NCBI GenBank assembly: GCA_035294785.1
Contig: DATGKF010000037.1
Span: forward strand, 1 to 18,549
DNA from: Poindextera sp035294785
GTDB lineage: Bacteria > Pseudomonadota > Alphaproteobacteria > Caulobacterales > Caulobacteraceae
Direction of reading: 5' to 3'
DNA length: 18,549 bases
A program made the translations under genes and the position numbers. Below are positions 15,070-18,549 of the stretch, in pieces. The notes beneath the pieces are model-generated. The model was not told where the DNA came from, did not search any database, and saw only the letters and a program-made list of their open reading frames with translations. Numbering within the stretch: position 1 is the first letter of the stretch; every line of letters begins with the position of its first letter.

Positions 15070-15096
15070 CCGCACGCGCTAAGCTTGGCCGTGCGG
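15070..15096. promoter_or_regulatory. Inverted repeat in the divergent amidohydrolase/TPR promoter region
   Basis: CCGCACG (15070-15076) and CGTGCGG (15090-15096) are a perfect 7-base inverted repeat with a 13-base centre, placed between the two divergent starts (15021 and 15117). It could be a dimeric regulator site. There is no other evidence. Confidence 0.3.
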
Positions 15097-15116
15097 ATCG
15101 AAACGGGGATGAACCT

Positions 15117-15707
15117 ATGAAAGCTTTGATCTTGGGCTTGGGCCTCGCGCTGGTCGGCGGCGCGGCGTTCGCCGATGCGCTCGGCGACTTCAACGCCGGC
15201 GTCGCCGCGATCGCGCGGCATGATGCGGCGGAGGCCGTCCGGCTCTTCACCGCTGCGCTGGACTCCGGGCAGCTGACCTCCGGCGACCGCGAGATCGCCT
15301 ACGCCCGGCGCGCCGACGCCGAGCTGCAGCTTGGGCGAAAGACAGACGCGCTCGCCGACGCGCAGGCAGCGCTGGCGCTCGCGCCGGGCGACGCCGAGGC
15401 GGCTCTGGTGCGCGACCGCGCAGCCGCGCTCGACACGCCCGCGCCGCACGGTCCCACCATCAACGCCGACACCCGGCTGAACGCGGCCGTCGCCGCACGG
15501 AACGCCGCCGTCGAAGCGCAGGCCGCCGCGGCGCAGGCGAACTATCAGGCGGCGCTCGCCGCCAACGCCGCGCAGAAGGCGGCGCAGGACCAAGCCTACG
15601 CCGCGCAGATGGCCGCTTATCAGGCGGCTGTCGACAAGGCCAACGCCGCCCACGCCGCCTGGGCGGCCTGCAAGGCCGGCGATCGCAGCCAGTGCTCGAA
15701 CCGCTAG
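15117..15707 (+). CDS. Secreted TPR protein with Ala-rich coiled C-terminal half
   Basis: 196 residues with a short signal peptide (MKALILGLGLALVGGAAFA|DA, cleavage near 19). Residues 20-105 contain two to three TPR-like helix pairs (ALGDFNAGVAAIARHDAAEAVRLF; AYARRADAELQLGRKTDALADAQAALALAPGD, the latter a good TPR match). Residues 118-180 are very Ala/Gln-rich and likely form a long helix or coiled coil (NAAVAARNAAVEAQAAAAQ...). Two Cys lie near the end. It is probably a periplasmic scaffold or protein-binding factor; no enzyme motif is seen. The start has GGGG at -13 to -10, a modest ribosome site. A small TAGGG/CCCTA hairpin (15705-15718) overlaps its stop. Confidence 0.82.
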   Translation: MKALILGLGLALVGGAAFADALGDFNAGVAAIARHDAAEAVRLFTAALDSGQLTSGDREIAYARRADAELQLGRKTDALADAQAALALAPGDAEAALVRDRAAALDTPAPHGPTINADTRLNAAVAARNAAVEAQAAAAQANYQAALAANAAQKAAQDQAYAAQMAAYQAAVDKANAAHAAWAACKAGDRSQCSNR

Positions 15708-15776
15708 GGCTCGCCCTATCATCCGCTAAGCATTTTCCTGATCGGCGCCGGCGGGGTGGTTTAATCGGCCTCGGTA

Positions 15777-15898
15777 CCGCGGCGTTTGATGTGAAGTGTT
15801 CCTGTTCGGCGGGCAAACTGCGCTCGTGACTGGGCAGTTCCGTATTGTTGTTATTGTTGTTGGATTCCGGACAGGAGCCTTCACATTGAACGCCGCGG
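15777..15898 (+). ncRNA. Candidate structured RNA: 122-base near-perfect inverted repeat
   Basis: Bases 15777-15796 pair with 15879-15898 over 20 continuous positions (CCGCGGCGTT with AACGCCGCGG; ATGTGAAG with CTTCACAT). After a 3/2-base internal loop, 15800-15809 pair with 15867-15876 for ten more. The only non-Watson-Crick positions in the stems are three G-U pairs if the plus strand is transcribed (A-C on the other strand). Inside sits a 6-bp hairpin AACTGC/GCAGTT (15816-15839) and an unpaired U/G-rich tract (TTGTTGTTATTGTTGTTGG). A -10-like TTTAAT (15760-15765) would start RNA at about 15772, the foot of the stem; no good -35 is seen. It lies between convergent genes. It could instead be a mobile palindrome or a bidirectional terminator. 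Confidence 0.4.
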
Positions 15899-15909
15899 CG
15901 GCCGCCGTC

Positions 15910-15928
15910 GGCGCGGTTTTCGCGCGCC
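15910..15928. terminator. GC hairpin just past the permease stop
   Basis: GGCGCG (15910-15915) pairs with CGCGCC (15923-15928) around a T-rich 7-base loop, ending 1-2 bases from the permease stop. It could terminate the permease mRNA on the minus strand. Confidence 0.4.
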
Positions 15929-15929
15929 C

Positions 15930-17321
15930 TCAGGGCCGCCGCCGCGAGCGCCAGAGCGCGTAGCCGGCGAGCCCGATCAGGTTCCAGGCGGCGAAAAACA
16001 GCTTCGTCTTCAGCGGCAGGCTCCAGAACAGATAAAGGCAGCCGGCGATCGCCAGCGGCCCGACGATCCAGGCGAGCGGCGTGCGGTAGATGCGCGGCTC
16101 GTCTGGCGCGCGGCGGCGCATCACCAGCATGCAGGCCGAGACGGCGGTGAAAGCCGCCAGCGTGCCGGCGTTGGCCAGCGAGGCGATCTGGTCCAGCGGC
16201 GCGAGGCCAGCCAGGACGGCGACCACGACCGCGGTCGCCAGCGTCATCCGCACCGGCGATCCCGTTCGCGGATGCACTTTCGCCAGGCCGCGCGGCAAGA
16301 GGCCATCGCGGGCCATGACGAAAAAGATGCGGCTCTGCCCGTAGAGGAAGGCCAGGATCACCGTCGGCAGCGCGATCACCGCCGCCGCGCCGATGCCGAT
16401 GGCCACGCCCGGCTGGCCGAGACCGCGCAGGATCAGCGCCAGCGGCTCGGGACTATGGGCGAACTTGCCCGCCGCCATGGCGCCGAGGGCGGCGGCGGCG
16501 ACGGCGACGTAGATGGCGGTGCAGGCCAGCATCGATCCGATGATGCCGATGGGCAGGTCGCGGCCTGGATGCTTGGTCTCTTCGGCCGCGGTCGAGAGGG
16601 CGTCGAAGCCGTAGAAGGCGAAAAAGATGATGGCCGCCGCCGCCATCACGCCGTGCCGGACGCCGCCCACGTCGTGGCCGGCGAAGCCGTAGGGCATGAA
16701 CGGGCGGAAGTTGGCCGCGTTGAAGTGCGGCGCCGCGACCGCCACGAACACCGCAAGCGCGGCGATCTTCACCGCCACCAGGACAGCGTTCACCGTCGCG
16801 CTCTCCCGCGCGCCCAGCATCAGAAGGCCGGCGACGACGGCGATGATGGCGATGGCCGGCAGGTTGATCAGCCCGCCGGCGTAGAGGCCGGCGCTCAAGG
16901 CTGCGGGCGGGTGCAGGCCAACCGCGTTCAGGAAGCCGACCGCATAGCCGGACCAGCCGACGGCGACGGCGCTCACCACCAGCGAGTATTCCAGGATCAG
17001 GCTCCAGCCGACGACCCAGGCGATGATCTCGCCCAGCACCACGTAGCTGTAGGTGTAGGCGCTGCCCGAGGCCGGGATCATCGTCGCCACCTCGGCGTAG
17101 GCCAGCGCCGCGCAGGCGCAGACCGCGCCGGCGATCAGGAACGAGGCGATCACCCCCGGCCCGGCCAGGTTCGCGCCCACGCCGATCAGCGTGTAGATGC
17201 CGGTGCCCACGATCGCCCCGACGCCGAGCGGGATCAGGTGCCACCAGCTGAGCGTGGCCTTCAGCCGATGGTCCGGGTGCAGCTCGTCGAGGGAAAGGGA
17301 CTTGCGCGCAAAGAGGGACAT
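15930..17321 (-). CDS. APC-superfamily amino-acid permease (cationic amino acid transporter-like)
   Basis: 463 residues from ATG 17321, with CGGAG about 10 bases upstream; the longer frame to 17381 lacks a site. About 12 transmembrane segments, with the APC helix-1 motif LGVGAIVGTGIYTLIG near residues 33-47 whose GTG lines the substrate site, and FYGFDALSTAAEETKHPGRDLP (the conserved F.G.D....EE..NP.R.LP loop between helices 6 and 7), which is strongest in the cationic amino acid transporter and YfnA-like groups. The N-terminal MSLFARKSLSLDEL resembles that group too. It should import amino acids across the inner membrane by proton symport; specificity is not readable. It is divergent from the GFA-like gene and convergent with the TPR gene. 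Confidence 0.92.
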   Translation of the reverse strand: MSLFARKSLSLDELHPDHRLKATLSWWHLIPLGVGAIVGTGIYTLIGVGANLAGPGVIASFLIAGAVCACAALAYAEVATMIPASGSAYTYSYVVLGEIIAWVVGWSLILEYSLVVSAVAVGWSGYAVGFLNAVGLHPPAALSAGLYAGGLINLPAIAIIAVVAGLLMLGARESATVNAVLVAVKIAALAVFVAVAAPHFNAANFRPFMPYGFAGHDVGGVRHGVMAAAAIIFFAFYGFDALSTAAEETKHPGRDLPIGIIGSMLACTAIYVAVAAAALGAMAAGKFAHSPEPLALILRGLGQPGVAIGIGAAAVIALPTVILAFLYGQSRIFFVMARDGLLPRGLAKVHPRTGSPVRMTLATAVVVAVLAGLAPLDQIASLANAGTLAAFTAVSACMLVMRRRAPDEPRIYRTPLAWIVGPLAIAGCLYLFWSLPLKTKLFFAAWNLIGLAGYALWRSRRRP

Positions 17322-17446
17322 GGCGGTCCGGCTCCGTCTTCGGCGGACACCTTTGAAGCGAAACGCCGGGCCTGTCCGCATCTTCCGGCGCTGCTGACAC
17401 GCCGCGATCCGCGGGCGAATAGGATGGCGCGACGAGGAGGCCCGCC

Positions 17447-17953
17447 ATGCGCAAGCCGGAGACGACGCCGAAGGTCCGCAGGAAGCCAGCCGCCGAGCAG
17501 GCCGCCGGCCGTTGTGTCTGCGGCGCCGTGCGGTTGGAAATCGACGTGCCCGCGGTCTGGGCCTGGCACGACCACTCGGCGGCCAGCCGGCATGCCCAGG
17601 GCGCGGCCTACGCGACCTACATCGGCAGCTGGAAGAGCCGCTTTCGCCTCACCGCCGGCGCCGAGTCCTTAAGCCGCTTCGAGGATCCGACCGCCGGGAC
17701 CGCGCGCAGCTTCTGCGTCCATTGCGGGACGCCGGTCCTCTACGAGCGCGCGCGGGCGCCGAAGATAGTCAACATCCCGCGCGCCCTCTTTACAGCGCGG
17801 ACCGGGCGCGAGCCGCGCTACCACATGTTCATGCACGAGCGCGCCGACTGGACCTGGGCGGGCGAGCCCCTGGTTCCGCTGAAGGGCTATCCCGGCGTGC
17901 TCTGGGAGCGGCCGAAACGCCGCAAGCGCCGCGCCCTCGACCCGATGTTCTGA
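17447..17953 (+). CDS. GFA-fold (formaldehyde-activating-like) protein lacking the catalytic zinc cysteines
   Basis: 168 residues behind an ideal AGGAGG (17435-17440). The GFA/CENP-V zinc fold is marked by GRCVCGAV (C23, C25) and SFCVHCGTP (C90, C93), the four cysteines of the structural zinc. The second site, normally CHCSxCRR, reads D42-H-S44-A-A-S47-R-H, so all three catalytic cysteines are replaced by Asp, Ser and Ser. The surrounding WHDHSAASR...GAAYATYIGSWKSRF and the C-terminal VPLKGYPGVLWERPKRRK look well conserved, so this is a distinct subfamily rather than a decayed gene. A formaldehyde-glutathione role is therefore doubtful and the function unknown. The gene converges on the peptidase gene with only 4 bases between. 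Confidence 0.85.
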   Translation: MRKPETTPKVRRKPAAEQAAGRCVCGAVRLEIDVPAVWAWHDHSAASRHAQGAAYATYIGSWKSRFRLTAGAESLSRFEDPTAGTARSFCVHCGTPVLYERARAPKIVNIPRALFTARTGREPRYHMFMHERADWTWAGEPLVPLKGYPGVLWERPKRRKRRALDPMF

Positions 17954-17957
17954 CGCC

Positions 17958-18549
17958 TCAAGGCGCGGCGCCCGTCCACTCCCAATGCCAGGGCTCGTAG
18001 ACGTAGTTCACGAAGCCGAAGCGGCCGGCGTTGGCGACCAGCCAGCGGTAGGCGGCGCCGCGGCTCTGGTAGAGGCGGTTCGCATCGTCCGAGGAGTCGG
18101 CGGCGAAGCCTGGCGCCGCGCCCACGTAGAGATCGACGGCGAGGCCGGTTCTGTGGGCGGAGCACTCTGCCCGCACCAGGCCCTGGCAGTTCTGTTCGGC
18201 GGCGCAGCGGGCGGCGTCATCGGCCGGGTCGCGGAAGCCGGAGAAGACGGTGAGCAGCTTCGGGTCGGCGGCGATCGCCGCGTTCTCGGCCCGCGCGGCC
18301 GCGACCATGCGGCGAAGGGCGGCCAGCGCGTCGGCGCGCAGGCGGACCGGCTTGTCGGCGCGGCTTTCCTCCGGCGTCAGCGTCACGAGGTCGGCGGGAG
18401 GGTCGGGGCAGGCGGCGCCGCTCTCGCGCAATCGGACGAAAGGCCGCGCGTGCTGCCAGCTCGTCTTGATGGCGGCGAACGTGGTCGCATCGACGGCCCC
18501 GTGCGGGGTCAAGCCATGCGCGAACTGCCAGCGGGCGAGGGCGGCGGCG
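17958..18549 (-). CDS. D-alanyl-D-alanine carboxypeptidase, M15 family (5' end beyond right edge)
   Basis: The frame is open without a stop to the right edge, so the N-terminus is missing. A TTG at 18512 is in frame, but the residues upstream of it (ARWQFAHG then LTPHGAVDATTFAAI) read as continuous protein, resembling a small peptidoglycan-binding repeat. The C-terminal catalytic domain has VFSGFRDP, CSAHRTGLAVDLY (His and Asp zinc ligands of the SxHxxGxAxD motif) and EPWHWEW (catalytic Glu and third zinc His), the M15B/VanY pattern. Four extra Cys near the active site (ARCAAEQNCQGLVRAECS) suggest disulfides, fitting a periplasmic enzyme. It would trim D-Ala from peptidoglycan stem peptides. 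Family assignment is firm; the export signal is outside the window. Confidence 0.9.
   Translation of the reverse strand, partial: AAALARWQFAHGLTPHGAVDATTFAAIKTSWQHARPFVRLRESGAACPDPPADLVTLTPEESRADKPVRLRADALAALRRMVAAARAENAAIAADPKLLTVFSGFRDPADDAARCAAEQNCQGLVRAECSAHRTGLAVDLYVGAAPGFAADSSDDANRLYQSRGAAYRWLVANAGRFGFVNYVYEPWHWEWTGAAP

Noticed and set aside
15460..15816. 118-codon minus-strand frame across the TPR gene and the palindrome
   Set aside because: Pro/Arg-rich antisense frame without a ribosome site or domain.
15777..15898. Integron attC site
   Set aside because: The palindrome has GTT on the left and AAC on the right, the reverse of attC core sites, and no integrase or cassette genes are nearby.
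15886..15963. 25-codon ORF from TTG with an ACAGGAG 8 bases upstream
   Set aside because: Ala/Arg-rich, lies in the palindrome arm and runs antisense into the permease 3' end; spacing is good but nothing else supports it.
18510..18512. TTG as the start of the M15 peptidase
   Set aside because: The frame stays open to the window edge and the residues before it look like real protein, so the gene more likely starts outside.
1..18549. CRISPR arrays, tRNA/rRNA genes, insertion sequences, phage or defence genes
   Set aside because: Looked for on both strands; no spaced direct repeats, cloverleaf tRNA with CCA-type features, transposase or defence-type motifs were found.

Overview
The window is about 18.5 kb of very GC-rich DNA, densely coded on both strands, with short intergenic gaps (none over about 250 bases). 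Third-position GC is strong. Most starts follow purine-rich ribosome sites, and likely terminators are GC hairpins without U-runs. The mix of genes (a CYP153-like P450, a large TonB-dependent receptor, a GPH-type transporter, several amidohydrolases, a GFA-like protein) suggests a free-living alphaproteobacterium, perhaps Caulobacterales (Caulobacter/Phenylobacterium-like). That taxonomic call is inference from gene content and style. No rRNA, tRNA, CRISPR array, insertion sequence or phage gene is visible.

Layout. Bases 1-630 (minus) hold the N-terminal half of a CYP153-family cytochrome P450 that runs off the left edge, divergent from a class I/II aminotransferase (755-1918). A 250-base leader rich in hairpins precedes a TonB-dependent receptor (2169-4400). 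A strong hairpin separates it from a convergent minus-strand block. In transcription order that block is: an amidohydrolase of the N-acyl-D-amino-acid deacylase type (10312-8588), cystathionine beta-synthase (8502-7108), a cystathionine gamma-lyase/synthase (7111-5945), then a compact operon of a ribbon-helix-helix protein, an uncharacterised HxDHL/YHETIT protein and a small membrane protein with overlapping ends (5892-4924), and a VOC-fold protein (4832-4458). CBS plus CGL would convert homocysteine and serine to cysteine (reverse transsulfuration).

From 10.5 kb the genes are: a secreted low-complexity Ala/Gly/Ser protein; a glutathione S-transferase (minus); a GPH/MFS sugar-type symporter (plus) closed by a hairpin; an 84-residue conserved hypothetical; an imidazolonepropionase/prolidase-like amidohydrolase (minus); a secreted TPR protein (plus); an APC amino-acid permease (minus); a GFA-fold protein that lacks its catalytic cysteines (plus); and an M15-family D-Ala-D-Ala carboxypeptidase (minus) that runs off the right edge. 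Peptide or amino-acid handling recurs (D-aminoacylase-like, prolidase-like, aminotransferase, transsulfuration, permease), but these are separate transcription units rather than one pathway.

I see no recognisable defence or biosynthetic system. The most unusual signals are non-coding: a 122-base near-perfect inverted repeat with strand-biased G-U pairs and a promoter-like -10 at its foot (15777-15898); a 97-base element that folds into a four-way junction with no unpaired junction bases (13676-13772); three GTACC repeats at exact 8-base spacing across the promoter and start codon of the ribbon-helix-helix gene (5893-5913); and mutually exclusive CCGTC/GACGG hairpins plus a hairpin touching the ribosome site in the TonB receptor leader.
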